In this document: piece by piece, positions 7,806-16,718 of the stretch
Layout: each line of letters opens with the position of its first letter
Numbering within the stretch: the stretch's first letter is position 1
From: an uncultured Limosilactobacillus sp.
GTDB taxonomy: Bacteria; Bacillota; Bacilli; Lactobacillales; Lactobacillaceae
DNA: 28,518 nucleotides
Direction: 5' to 3'
Assembly (NCBI RefSeq): GCF_934202235.1
Contig: NZ_CAKPXS010000019.1
Location: 1-28,518 of the forward strand
Notes under the pieces: generated by a model
Database searches by the model: none
Told to the model about the DNA's origin: nothing
What the model saw: only the letters and a program-made list of their open reading frames with translations
Translations under genes and position numbers: made by a program

Positions 7806-9785
7806 TTAATTATCACCGTGCTCATCAAACTCATCAGCATACGGAACATGTGAATCTTGAATTCGCTTAAACATTTTTTCAAGATCCGTCTCCGTAAAGT
7901 GAATGGTTACTGGCCGACCGTGAGGACAGTTAAACGGGTTTTGGCATTGTCGCAAGTGAGCCAAGAGCGCGCGCGCCTGCTGCTCATCCAAGTGGTGGTT
8001 TGCCTTAATCGCCCGTTTGCAACTCATCATCGCTGCCGTCTTAAGACGAAACTGCTCCAAATTCAACTTTTCACCCCGCAGCACCCAGGAAATCATCTCC
8101 CGTGCCGTTGCTTCTTCCTGTCCTTCAACAAACCACGTGGGGTGGGCAGCCAGCATAAAACTATTTTGGCCAAACTGCTCTAGTTGTAACCCTACCTGGT
8201 GAAGAAGTGGTAACCGATCAATAATTTTTAAAGCCGCTGCCGTCGGGTAAGTGAGCACCAATGGTGTTAGGAAAGTTTGCTGGTCAGCACTAACGTCCGC
8301 AATTTCTTTTCGATAACGCTCGAAATTAATCCGTTCCTGGGCAGCGTGCTGGTCGACAATGTATAGGCCATCGGAAGCTTGAGCTAGCAAAAAGGTTCCG
8401 TGCAACTGGCCAATGTATTCTAGCTGCGGAAAACGGTCAGCAGCTTGGTCGCCCTGGTCACTAATCCCCAACGACTGCTGTTCAGTTTTGACCGGTGGGC
8501 CTGGCGTGACCACTTGCTGGTGAGCTTCCTCATCGCCAAAGATTCCCGGCAATTCCTCATGCTGGTAGCGTTGGTCAAATGCTTGAACATCATCATTATC
8601 CAGGTCTTGTTGCTGGTGAATTACCACTGGATGATCAACGAAGCTATCCGTTGCATCAGCATCGGCCGGGTTAGTGGCTAGCAGCTGGTGATGAATGGGT
8701 GCTGCTGGCGTGGGATTAAATTGTGGCTGTTGTTCACTCACCTTGGTCTCGTCTTTTGATAGCAAGTTAGCGGCTTCATCACCCACATCAGGAACCAAGT
8801 TGGCCTGGCTAAGGGCACGATTAACACCCGCTTCAATCAGCGCTGTGAGTTGGTCTTCCTTGCTGAGCCGTACTTCCCGCTTTGCCGGATGGACATTCAC
8901 GTCCACCAGCCGGGGGTCAAGGTCAACATTAATCACCGCTACCGGGTAACGGCCCACCATCAACTTGGAACGGTAACCAGCAGTGACCGCCTTTGTCAGC
9001 GCAAAGTTGCGGACATAGCGGTGGTTAATAGTCAGGGTAATATACTGACGACTTGCCCGGGTTAAATCCGGTAGCGAAAGATAGCCACTCACTTGAAAAT
9101 CATCGTCAGCCGCCCTGAGGGGGATCATCTGTCTGCCGACCTTCACCCCGTAAATGGCCGCAATTACTTGGGGGAGGTTGCCATTACCGGCCGAGCGAAA
9201 CAGTTCTCTTTGGTCATGCGTAAAGCTAATGGCCACTTCAGGATGTGCCAGGGCTAAGCGGTTAACAATGTCGACAATCCGACTCAGCTCCGTATGCGGG
9301 GTCTTCAGGTATTTTAGCCGGGCAGGAGTATTGTAGAACAAGTCGCGAACAGTAATATCTGTTCCCCGACGAGCACCAGCAGCCCTCTTGCTAAGCTCTT
9401 GTCCGCCACGTAAATGATAGTCAACACCCGGCTGGTGTTCGACCGCGGTGACCATCTCAACATCGGCAACGGAGGCAATACTCGGCAATGCCTCACCACG
9501 AAAACCCATTGTGGCCACGGCAAACAGGTCCCGCCGCGAGCTAATTTTGGAAGTAGCGTGACGCAAAAACGCTCGGGGAACATCATCTGCTGCAATACCA
9601 ACGCCGTTGTCAATTACCCGGATACTCTTTAAGCCGGCGTTGGCCGCAATCACGTCAATTCGTGTGCTCCGCGCATCAAGTGAATTTTCCACCAATTCTT
9701 TGACGATTGATGCCGGCCGTTCAATCACTTCGCCGGCGGAAATCTGATCAGCTAAGACCGGGTTTAACTGGTGAATAATTCCCAT
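7806..9785 (-). CDS. mutL: DNA mismatch repair protein MutL (nicking type)
   Basis: GHKL ATPase that links MutS mismatch recognition to strand incision. The N-terminal domain shows LVENSLDA (31-38), DNGVGI (59-64), RHATSKI (75-81) and GFRGEA (94-99). A long, acidic and Gln-rich linker spans about 333-450. The C-terminal dimerisation domain carries the endonuclease metal motif DQHAAQERINFE (478-489), with CKRAIKAN and CPHGRP further on. This marks it as a self-nicking MutL, consistent with an organism lacking MutH. Length 659 residues. The start has GAGGTGA 7-8 nt upstream, overlapping the mutS stop region; the genes are 11 bp apart and form the mutSL operon. Confidence 0.97.
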   Translation of the reverse strand: MGIIHQLNPVLADQISAGEVIERPASIVKELVENSLDARSTRIDVIAANAGLKSIRVIDNGVGIAADDVPRAFLRHATSKISSRRDLFAVATMGFRGEALPSIASVADVEMVTAVEHQPGVDYHLRGGQELSKRAAGARRGTDITVRDLFYNTPARLKYLKTPHTELSRIVDIVNRLALAHPEVAISFTHDQRELFRSAGNGNLPQVIAAIYGVKVGRQMIPLRAADDDFQVSGYLSLPDLTRASRQYITLTINHRYVRNFALTKAVTAGYRSKLMVGRYPVAVINVDLDPRLVDVNVHPAKREVRLSKEDQLTALIEAGVNRALSQANLVPDVGDEAANLLSKDETKVSEQQPQFNPTPAAPIHHQLLATNPADADATDSFVDHPVVIHQQQDLDNDDVQAFDQRYQHEELPGIFGDEEAHQQVVTPGPPVKTEQQSLGISDQGDQAADRFPQLEYIGQLHGTFLLAQASDGLYIVDQHAAQERINFERYRKEIADVSADQQTFLTPLVLTYPTAAALKIIDRLPLLHQVGLQLEQFGQNSFMLAAHPTWFVEGQEEATAREMISWVLRGEKLNLEQFRLKTAAMMSCKRAIKANHHLDEQQARALLAHLRQCQNPFNCPHGRPVTIHFTETDLEKMFKRIQDSHVPYADEFDEHGDN

Positions 9786-9796
9786 CGTTAATCACC

Positions 9797-12427
9797 TCAC
9801 TTTAGCTGTTGCTGCCACTGGTAAATTTTGTTCATGACGTCCATTGGCGTCATTGACATCAAGTTGAGGTCCCGCAATTGGTTAAGGATTTGCTGGTCAG
9901 GCCCCGCCACCTTTTTCGTGGGCGCTGGTTTGAACAACTCCAGCTGCCCATTTTCTTCAGCAGCTAATGATGATGACTCACTTGCTGGTTGGGCCTCTTC
10001 GTTAGTCGGTTCCGCCGCTGCAGCTGCTCCACTCGCAACGATTGCGGAATCCGTCGTCCCCCGCTGTTCCAACTGGTTTAAGATGGCCGTCGCCCGCTTT
10101 AACAGGTCCTCAGGCATCCCCGCTAATTTAGCAACGTGAATCCCGTAGGACTTGTCAGCGGGACCGTCTTGAATCTGGTGCAAAAAGACCAGTTCGCCAT
10201 TTTCCTCGGTAGCACCAACATGGATATTTTTCAGCCGGGGAAGAGTTTGGTCTAAGGCGGTTAACTCATGGTAGTGGGTGGAGAACAACGTCTTAGCATG
10301 AACCCGGTGATGAACGTACTCAATGATCGCTTGTGCCAGGGCCATCCCGTCATAGGTTGCCGTTCCCCGGCCAATTTCGTCAAACAAAATTAATGAGTTC
10401 GCCGTGGCGTGTTTGAGGGCGTGGTTGGCCTCCATCATTTCCACCATAAAGGTACTCTCACCGGAAATGAGGTCGTCAGCGGCACCAATGCGGGTAAAAA
10501 TCTGGTCAAAAATGGGTAAAGTTGCCCGCGTTGCCGGGACAAAGCAGCCCATCTGGGCCATCACGACAGTTAAGGCAATTTGCCGCATATAGGTACTCTT
10601 CCCCGACATGTTCGGCCCAGTAATCAGCAAAATCTCCGTTTGCTGGTCCATCTTCACATCGTTAGGAACGTATTCCTGGTGACCAAGAACCTTTTCAACC
10701 ACCGGGTGACGGCCATCTACGACGTCAATGTTGCGTTCCTTCGTAAAGGTTGGCCGCACAAAGTGGTAGTTCTCACTGACCACCGCAAAGCTTTGTAAGA
10801 CGTCTAACTCGGAAACTGCCTTTGCCAATTTTTGGAGGCGGGGAATTTGCCGTTTAATCTGGTCACGGACCTTAACAAACAAGTCGTATTCTAAGGCAAC
10901 GGACTTTTCCTGAGCTCCCAAAATCAGTGATTCCTTTTCCTTCAGTTCCGGAGTGGCAAAGCGTTCCGAATTAACTAGCGTTTGCTTGCGTTCGTAGCGG
11001 TCTGCTGGCAGCTTTGCCAGGTTGGCCTTGGTAACTTCGATGTAGTAACCAAAAACATGGTTGTACCCGATTTTCAGATTACTAATCCCGGTCGCCTGTC
11101 GTTCCTTGGCCTGTAAGTCGGCAATCCATTGCTTCCCATTAGCCATTGCATCACGGTACTGGTCCAGTTGATCATTATAGCCATCCTTGATCACGCCGCC
11201 TTCCGTCACGGCAATTGGCGGTTCATCCTTGATGGCTGTGTCAATCACCCGGGTAATATCTTCTAGCGGGTCGAGCTGCTGGTTGAGGTCATCAAACGCT
11301 GGTGAATCAAGGGTTTCCAGGACATACTTAATCTTGGGAATTTGTTGCAGTGATGTTTTCAACTGAATCAAATCACGGCCATTAACGCTCCCGTAAGCAA
11401 TTCGTCCTGCCAGTCGTTCCAGGTCATACACTTCAGTTAACTCGTCCTGGAGATTATTCCGTTCAAAATAATGGTCGAGTAACTCTGCGACCTTATCCTG
11501 ACGACGATTAATCTGGTCAACATTCATCAAGGGGCGATCCAGCCACCGTTTTAGCAAGCGACTCCCCATGGCCGTTTTCGTTTCATCCAATAACCAGGCC
11601 AGCGTTCCCCGGCGCTTGCCACTGCGCATATTAGTAATGAGTTCGAGGTTCGTTTTCGAATAATGGTCAAGCTTCAGGTAAGCACTCGGCCGGTAAGCCA
11701 CTGCCTGCTGCAGGTGGTCCAGTGACCGCTTTTGCGTGGTGAGAAGGTAGCTGATTAAGAGCTCGACAACGTATTGCTGGTGCTCGTCAGGAATTAGTTG
11801 AACCAGGTGGCTCATCTCATGGTATTCATCCACCTTGGACTGGTGTGAAATCATCACGTTCAACCTGGTCAACTGCGTCTGCACCTTTTGTGCGAGTGAA
11901 TCATCAGCTACTACTTCGCGGCTCTGCAGGTTAATTAATTCATCCATCACGCTTGCCTGATCGTCAACCGTCGTTACCTTAATTTCACCCGTTGACAGGT
12001 CAGTATAGGCCAGGTCAAAGTGATCACCACGTTGAACAACTGCCGCTAAGTAATTATTATTTTTCGCCGCATCGCCAGTGAGGTCCATCTGTGTCCCTGG
12101 AGTGACCAGGCGGGTGACCGCCCGTTTAACCATCCCTTTGGCCAGTTTAGGATCTTCAATCTGGTCACAGATAGCCACCTTGTAGCCCTTATCGATTAAG
12201 ATATCAATATAATTTTCCACCGCCTTATGCGGGACCCCGCACATTGGCGTCGGGTGGGCCACCGCCTTGCTGCGGTGCGTCAAAGTCAGTTCCAGCAGTT
12301 GTGAGCCCTTAATGGCATCATCATTAAAGAGCTCATAGAAGTCCCCAATCCGGTAAAACAAGAATGCGTCCGGATATTGATCCTTAATTCGCTGATACTG
12401 TTTCATCATCGGTGTCAGTTTTGCCAA
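9797..12427 (-). CDS. mutS: DNA mismatch repair protein MutS
   Basis: ATPase that recognises base mismatches. The mismatch-binding Phe-X-Glu motif is FYE at 30-32 (RIGDFYELF). The C-terminal half carries Walker A TGPNMSGKST, Walker B ILFDEIGRGT and FSTHYHELT. It ends in a Gln/Ala/Glu-rich stretch and a short helical tail (MTPMDVMNKIYQWQQQLK). I chose the TTG at 12427 rather than the ATG at 12442: GGGAGAGAG lies just upstream of the TTG, and the product then begins MAKLTPMMKQY, in line with MutS N-termini. The ATG itself lies at the edge of that ribosome site. This gives 876 residues. An RNase Y terminator hairpin ends only about 28 nt upstream, leaving little space for a dedicated promoter. 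Confidence 0.95.
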   Translation of the reverse strand: MAKLTPMMKQYQRIKDQYPDAFLFYRIGDFYELFNDDAIKGSQLLELTLTHRSKAVAHPTPMCGVPHKAVENYIDILIDKGYKVAICDQIEDPKLAKGMVKRAVTRLVTPGTQMDLTGDAAKNNNYLAAVVQRGDHFDLAYTDLSTGEIKVTTVDDQASVMDELINLQSREVVADDSLAQKVQTQLTRLNVMISHQSKVDEYHEMSHLVQLIPDEHQQYVVELLISYLLTTQKRSLDHLQQAVAYRPSAYLKLDHYSKTNLELITNMRSGKRRGTLAWLLDETKTAMGSRLLKRWLDRPLMNVDQINRRQDKVAELLDHYFERNNLQDELTEVYDLERLAGRIAYGSVNGRDLIQLKTSLQQIPKIKYVLETLDSPAFDDLNQQLDPLEDITRVIDTAIKDEPPIAVTEGGVIKDGYNDQLDQYRDAMANGKQWIADLQAKERQATGISNLKIGYNHVFGYYIEVTKANLAKLPADRYERKQTLVNSERFATPELKEKESLILGAQEKSVALEYDLFVKVRDQIKRQIPRLQKLAKAVSELDVLQSFAVVSENYHFVRPTFTKERNIDVVDGRHPVVEKVLGHQEYVPNDVKMDQQTEILLITGPNMSGKSTYMRQIALTVVMAQMGCFVPATRATLPIFDQIFTRIGAADDLISGESTFMVEMMEANHALKHATANSLILFDEIGRGTATYDGMALAQAIIEYVHHRVHAKTLFSTHYHELTALDQTLPRLKNIHVGATEENGELVFLHQIQDGPADKSYGIHVAKLAGMPEDLLKRATAILNQLEQRGTTDSAIVASGAAAAAEPTNEEAQPASESSSLAAEENGQLELFKPAPTKKVAGPDQQILNQLRDLNLMSMTPMDVMNKIYQWQQQLK

Positions 12428-12454
12428 AAATCTCTCTCCCATCTAAAAAGCATA

Positions 12455-12489
12455 AAAAGGGTCGTGATGAGTGATCACGATCCCCTTTT
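12455..12489 (-). terminator. Hairpin between rny and mutS (rny terminator)
   Basis: The minus strand shows AAAAGGG paired with CCCTTTT, then TCGTGA paired with TCACGA, with a small bulge and a 7-nt loop, followed by TTTTTATGCTTTTT. It lies 15 bp after the rny stop and directly before mutS. Confidence 0.8.
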
Positions 12490-12503
12490 CAGAAAGTCTC
12501 CCG

Positions 12504-14063
12504 CTACTTTGCATAGTCAGTGGCCCGCACTTCACGGATAACCGTGACCTTAATATGGCCAGGATACTCAAGTTGTTGTTCAATTTCTTGCTTAATGTCA
12601 TGCGACAAGGCAACCGCCTGCAGGTCAGAAACCTTCTTTGGCTTAACTATGACCCGTACTTCACGTCCGGCCTGGATAGCATAACTGTGGTCAACCCCGT
12701 TGTGGCGGTTGGCAATTTCTTCCAACTTCTTCAGTCGCTGAATGTATTGTTCTAGTGACTCACTCCGTGCGCCTGGCCGGGCCCCAGAAATGGCATCCGC
12801 AGCTTGAACAAGGACGGCAATCACCGACTTAGCTGATTCGTCACCATGGTGCGACGCAATCGTGTTGATGACAATCGGGTCTTCCTTGTATTTCCGCGTT
12901 AACTCAACACCGAGTTCTACGTGGGAACCATCGACTTCATGATCAATTGCCTTGCCAATATCGTGCAGCAAGCCTGCACGTTTAGCCATCGTCACATCTT
13001 CACCAAGTTCGGCGGCCATAATTCCCGCCAGCTTAGCCACTTCAATCGAGTGGGTCAGCACATTTTGCCCGTAAGAGGTCCGATACTTCATCCGCCCGAC
13101 AGTCTTAATCAGGTCCGGGTGCATTGAATGCAATCCCAGATCAAAGATCGCTTCTTCACCGACTTCACGGAGTTTAGCGTCCATTTCGTCACGCGCTTTT
13201 TCAACGGCGTCTTCAATCCGCGCCGGGTGAATCCGCCCGTCAGCAATTAGTTTCTCAAGGGCCATCTTAGCGATTTCGCGACGAACAGGGTCAAAGCCGG
13301 ATAACACAACCGCTTGTGGTGTATCGTCAATAATCAGGTCAATCCCAGTTAAGGTTTCAAGGGTTCTGATATTTCGCCCTTCCCGGCCAATAATCCGCCC
13401 CTTCATTTCTTCATTCGGTAAGTTTACAACCGAGACGGTTGCTTCAGTTACCGTATCAGCAGCTGAGCGCTGAATAGCCTGGACGATCAGGCTCTTGGCC
13501 TTACGATTAGCAGTCAGCTGAGCTTCTTGCTCGCTATCCCGAATCATTACCGCCCGTTCGCTCGTCAGCTGGTCTTTCAGTTGGTTGAACAAGATATCCT
13601 TTGCTTGTTGCTGGGTCAACTTGGCAACCTTTTGTAATTCCTCAGCCCGCTGCTGAACTAACTCATCAGCCTTCTTTTGGGACGATCGTAATTTTTCTTC
13701 CCGCCGGTCTAAGCGGTGTTCACGGTCTGAGACCGCATTTTCACGGTTTTCAAGGGAACTATCCTTGCGATCAAGAGATGTTTCACGCTGCAGCAGTCGC
13801 TCTTCTTGCTTCTGCACTTCATCACGACGACTCTTTAGTTCGCTTTCTACCTGGTCACGATACTGGTGAGCTTCATCTTTTGCTTCCACAATCGCTTCTT
13901 TTTTGGCAGCAGCGGCATCTCTTTTCGCTTGGCTAATGATTCCCTCGGCACTATTTTGTGCATTCTCAATGTTGTGCTTGTGCACGACATTGAAAATGAC
14001 ATAGCCACCAACAACGCCGATAATCAACGCCGCAATGGCCACAAGGATGCCGACAGAATTCAT
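12504..14063 (-). CDS. rny: Ribonuclease Y
   Basis: Membrane-anchored endoribonuclease that starts bulk mRNA decay in Firmicutes. There is an N-terminal transmembrane helix (about 4-24), a long charged coiled coil (about 30-195), a KH RNA-binding domain with GRIIGREGRNIRTLE (223-237), and an HD metal-dependent domain with LLHDIGKAID (the HD at 368-369). Length 519 residues, as expected. The ATG has a GGAGGTG site. The gene has its own near-consensus promoter (14143-14171), follows recA's terminator, and ends in a strong hairpin, so it looks largely monocistronic, with possible readthrough into mutSL. Confidence 0.97.
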   Translation of the reverse strand: MNSVGILVAIAALIIGVVGGYVIFNVVHKHNIENAQNSAEGIISQAKRDAAAAKKEAIVEAKDEAHQYRDQVESELKSRRDEVQKQEERLLQRETSLDRKDSSLENRENAVSDREHRLDRREEKLRSSQKKADELVQQRAEELQKVAKLTQQQAKDILFNQLKDQLTSERAVMIRDSEQEAQLTANRKAKSLIVQAIQRSAADTVTEATVSVVNLPNEEMKGRIIGREGRNIRTLETLTGIDLIIDDTPQAVVLSGFDPVRREIAKMALEKLIADGRIHPARIEDAVEKARDEMDAKLREVGEEAIFDLGLHSMHPDLIKTVGRMKYRTSYGQNVLTHSIEVAKLAGIMAAELGEDVTMAKRAGLLHDIGKAIDHEVDGSHVELGVELTRKYKEDPIVINTIASHHGDESAKSVIAVLVQAADAISGARPGARSESLEQYIQRLKKLEEIANRHNGVDHSYAIQAGREVRVIVKPKKVSDLQAVALSHDIKQEIEQQLEYPGHIKVTVIREVRATDYAK

Positions 14064-14142
14064 TATGACACCTCCATTATTACTGTTTTTTTAATCAATT
14101 ATTACTAAATTGGCGATTTTACTTTTAAAACCACACTGGTTA

Positions 14143-14171
14143 ATTTTAAGCGTGTCTTCGTGGAGTGTCAA
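14143..14171 (-). promoter_or_regulatory. Promoter of rny
   Basis: Minus-strand TTGACA (14166-14171), a 17-bp spacer, and TAAAAT (14143-14148). This is an almost ideal sigma-A promoter and implies a 5' UTR of about 75 nt. Confidence 0.85.
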
Positions 14172-14197
14172 TTAGCAAAGGTTAGCTGAAAAAGAAA

Positions 14198-14222
14198 AAA
14201 CGATTGCCAACGGCAATCGTTT
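14198..14222 (-). terminator. recA intrinsic terminator
   Basis: Eleven perfect base pairs (14198-14208 with 14212-14222) around a 3-nt loop, followed on the minus strand by TTTTCTTTTT. It begins 7 bp past the recA stop. Confidence 0.93.
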
Positions 14223-14229
14223 GGTCAGA

Positions 14230-15300
14230 CTATTTATTTTGGGATGCTTCTTCCAGCGTTTCCTGCTGTGGATCACCAGTACCCTTCTTTTCACCATCGG
14301 TACTTGGTGCTGGCTGCATCCCATACGCCACCCGAACCTTATTAAGCAATTCGTTATATGACTCAGGATGATCGGCCAGCCACTTCTTCGCGTTTTCACG
14401 TCCCTGACCAATTCGTTCCTTCCCATATGAATACCATGCACCAGACTTCTTTACCATGTCCTTTTCAACGGCCATGTCCAATAACTCACCCGTCTTGGAA
14501 ATGCCTTTGCCATACATGATATCAACTTCAGCGCGTTTAAAAGGCGGCGCAACCTTGTTCTTCACAACCTTAATTTTTGCCCGGTTACCAATTACGTTGG
14601 AACCATTCTTCAATTGTTCACCACGGCGGATTTCCAACCGAATTGTGGAATAAAACTTCAGTGCCCGACCACCAGGGGTTGTTTCAGGGTTACCAAACAT
14701 TACCCCAACCTTTTCACGGATCTGGTTAATGAAGACGGCAATCGTCTTGGTCTTATTAATTTCACCGGAGAGTTTCCGCAATGCCTGCGACATTAGCCGC
14801 GCCTGGAGACCGACATGGGTATCGCCCATTTCACCATCAATTTCCGCCTGCGGAACCAAAGCAGCAACGGAATCAATAACGACAATATCAATCGCGCCTG
14901 AAGCAATCAACGCGTCCGCAATTTCTAAGCCCTCTTCACCAGTATCTGGCTGTGATAAGAGGAGGTCGTCAATGTTAACCCCCAAGGCTTGCGCATACTG
15001 CGGATCAAGGGCATTTTCGGCATCAATGTAAGCAGCAGTACCACCCCCGCGTTGGACTTCAGCAACCGCGTGTAATGCCACCGTTGTCTTCCCGGAACTT
15101 TCCGGTCCATACATTTCAATAATTCGCCCACGCGGGTAACCACCAACTCCCAATGCTTCATCAATTGCTAATGAACCGCTCGAAACGGTGGCAATCCGCG
15201 TATCAGCTGCGTCACCCATTCGCATAATTGAGCCCTTACCAAAATTCTTTTCAATTTTCCGTAGGGCAGCATCAAGGGCCGCTTTTCGTTGATCAGCCAA
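14230..15300 (-). CDS. recA: Recombinase RecA
   Basis: Strand-exchange ATPase and co-protease for LexA self-cleavage. Walker A is GPESSGKTT (65-73). Walker B lies in IDIVVIDSVAALVP. The DNA-binding loops include MGDTHVGLQARLMSQALRK and the L2 segment GVMFGNPETTPGGRALKFYS. The C-terminus is a short polar tail. The frame extends to a GTG at 15324, but AAAGGAGG falls inside that extension 7 nt before a TTG at 15300. Starting there gives the family N-terminus MADQRKAALDAALRKIEK and 356 residues. The gene has its own promoter and a palindromic SOS box in the gap after cinA, and ends at a strong terminator. Confidence 0.97.
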   Translation of the reverse strand: MADQRKAALDAALRKIEKNFGKGSIMRMGDAADTRIATVSSGSLAIDEALGVGGYPRGRIIEMYGPESSGKTTVALHAVAEVQRGGGTAAYIDAENALDPQYAQALGVNIDDLLLSQPDTGEEGLEIADALIASGAIDIVVIDSVAALVPQAEIDGEMGDTHVGLQARLMSQALRKLSGEINKTKTIAVFINQIREKVGVMFGNPETTPGGRALKFYSTIRLEIRRGEQLKNGSNVIGNRAKIKVVKNKVAPPFKRAEVDIMYGKGISKTGELLDMAVEKDMVKKSGAWYSYGKERIGQGRENAKKWLADHPESYNELLNKVRVAYGMQPAPSTDGEKKGTGDPQQETLEEASQNK

Positions 15301-15338
15301 CTTGTTTCCTCCTTTGTGTGACACTTTCTTCTTAAATA

Positions 15339-15366
15339 ATCATATCAGTTCTTGCCTAAATTACAA
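15339..15366 (-). promoter_or_regulatory. Promoter of recA
   Basis: Minus-strand -35 TTGTAA (15361-15366), a 16-bp spacer, and -10 TATGAT (15339-15344). It lies between the LexA-type box and the recA ribosome site. Confidence 0.72.
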
Positions 15367-15374
15367 GCAAATTG

Positions 15375-15388
15375 CGAACAATTGTTCG
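15375..15388. promoter_or_regulatory. LexA-type SOS box upstream of recA
   Basis: A perfect 14-bp palindrome, CGAACAATTGTTCG, with the GAAC-4-GTTC core of Gram-positive LexA sites. It begins next to the cinA stop codon and ends 8 bp upstream of the recA -35. Confidence 0.85.
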
Positions 15389-15389
15389 T

Positions 15390-16634
15390 TTATTTTTGCA
15401 GGTGCTGGTACAACATCATTAGTGCTGCCTGGGCACTCTTCAACCTGATCGCTTGCCGGCCACTATGTGCTGGCAGGTGAAGGCACTGCGTCTTCGTCGG
15501 TTCTCCCTGGGCTGATAACCCCAGCCACACGGTTCCAGCAGGTTGACCATCTAATTCATCCGGACCAGCGACCCCGGTCAGTCCCAACCCAAAGTCAACA
15601 CCAACTTTCTGACGACAGCCGTCTGCCATGGCCCCGGCAGTTTCTGAACTTACAACCCCGTATTTGTCGATGACTGCCTTTTGAATTCCCAGCATCGTCG
15701 CTTTTTGGACCGGAGAATAAGTAACAAAACCACCATCAAAAACGGTCGAAGCTCCCGGAACCGAGCACAACAGACTCTGAAGCAGTCCCCCAGTAAGGCT
15801 TTCAGCTGCTGTCACGTGCAAGTGCTGTTCTTTCAGCAGCCTGACTACCTCACCAACCAGCGTAATTCGACCATCACCAAAATACCCCTGTGGTTGCGCC
15901 GCTAAGACAACCTGGCGGGCAGCCTGCAACTGGCGATCAGCATCATCCTGACTAGCAGCCGCTGTCGTTAACCGTACCTGGATTTCTCCTGGTTGGACAT
16001 AGGAGGTCGCCACCACGGCCGAATTATCCTCAAGGGCGCCATTAATTGTGGTCATCAATTGTGATTCAGGGACACCCACGTAGTGCATGGTCAAGTCAGC
16101 TACCAGTCGCTGGTCCGGCAAGAGTTGCTGAAGCCGTGGCAACACTTCCTGGTCCACCATTGCCTGAAATTCACGTGGCGGTCCTGGCAAGACAACAACC
16201 GTTTTCGCGCCCTGCTGCCACCAGCTCCCGACGGCTAAACCAACAGGGTTAGTCAGCGGTTGCCCCCCAGCAAGAAAACAGGATTGGACAATGTTGCTTT
16301 TCACAATTTCCTGGTGACTGTTTGCAAATGCCTGTTTAATCCAGCGCCAATGTCGTTCGTCAATTACCAGGTGGGTTCCCAGCGCCGCTGCGGTCGCTGC
16401 CAGGGTATTATCGTCTGCCGTGGGCCCCAGTCCACCACAAACAAAAATTGTCTTCACCCGCGATAGTGCATTTCTAACGGCAACGCTAATGTGCTGTGGA
16501 TCGTCAGCCGTCGTCGTTTGCCAACGGGCAACAATCCCCTGTCGTCGTAGTCGATCTGCCAAAAAACGGGCGTTAGTATTATCAATTTCTCCTAAAACAA
16601 TTTCCTGACCAACGGTAATGATCTCTGCATCCAT
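15390..16634 (-). CDS. cinA: CinA family protein (NMN amidase / competence-damage inducible)
   Basis: Two-domain protein. The N-terminal molybdopterin-binding-like domain starts MDAEIITVGQEIVLG and contains CGGLGPTADD. The C-terminal domain is a PncC-type nicotinamide-nucleotide amidase with TAAESLTGGLLQS and GGFVTYSPVQK. The family recycles NMN or acts on ADP-ribose compounds, and its gene is often linked to recA and competence. The open frame reaches 16706, but the extra 24 residues overlap the upstream terminator hairpin. The ATG at 16634 has an AGGGGGG site and gives 414 residues, the usual CinA length. It sits directly before recA with the SOS box in between; readthrough into recA is possible because no terminator is seen after cinA. 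Confidence 0.93.
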   Translation of the reverse strand: MDAEIITVGQEIVLGEIDNTNARFLADRLRRQGIVARWQTTTADDPQHISVAVRNALSRVKTIFVCGGLGPTADDNTLAATAAALGTHLVIDERHWRWIKQAFANSHQEIVKSNIVQSCFLAGGQPLTNPVGLAVGSWWQQGAKTVVVLPGPPREFQAMVDQEVLPRLQQLLPDQRLVADLTMHYVGVPESQLMTTINGALEDNSAVVATSYVQPGEIQVRLTTAAASQDDADRQLQAARQVVLAAQPQGYFGDGRITLVGEVVRLLKEQHLHVTAAESLTGGLLQSLLCSVPGASTVFDGGFVTYSPVQKATMLGIQKAVIDKYGVVSSETAGAMADGCRQKVGVDFGLGLTGVAGPDELDGQPAGTVWLGLSAQGEPTKTQCLHLPAHSGRQAIRLKSAQAALMMLYQHLQK

Positions 16635-16698
16635 TAGTGACCCCCCTAATTTAGATATACGCGAAAAAAATCCCCAAACGACTATTAAAAATAAAAAA

Positions 16699-16712
16699 GC
16701 GGTCAAAACCGC
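16699..16712 (-). terminator. Terminator of the phosphoribosyltransferase gene
   Basis: A short GC-rich stem, GCGGT paired with ACCGC around a TTTG loop, followed on the minus strand by TTTTTTATTTTT. It lies just after the stop at 16719 and before cinA. Confidence 0.82.
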
Positions 16713-16718
16713 CTCATC

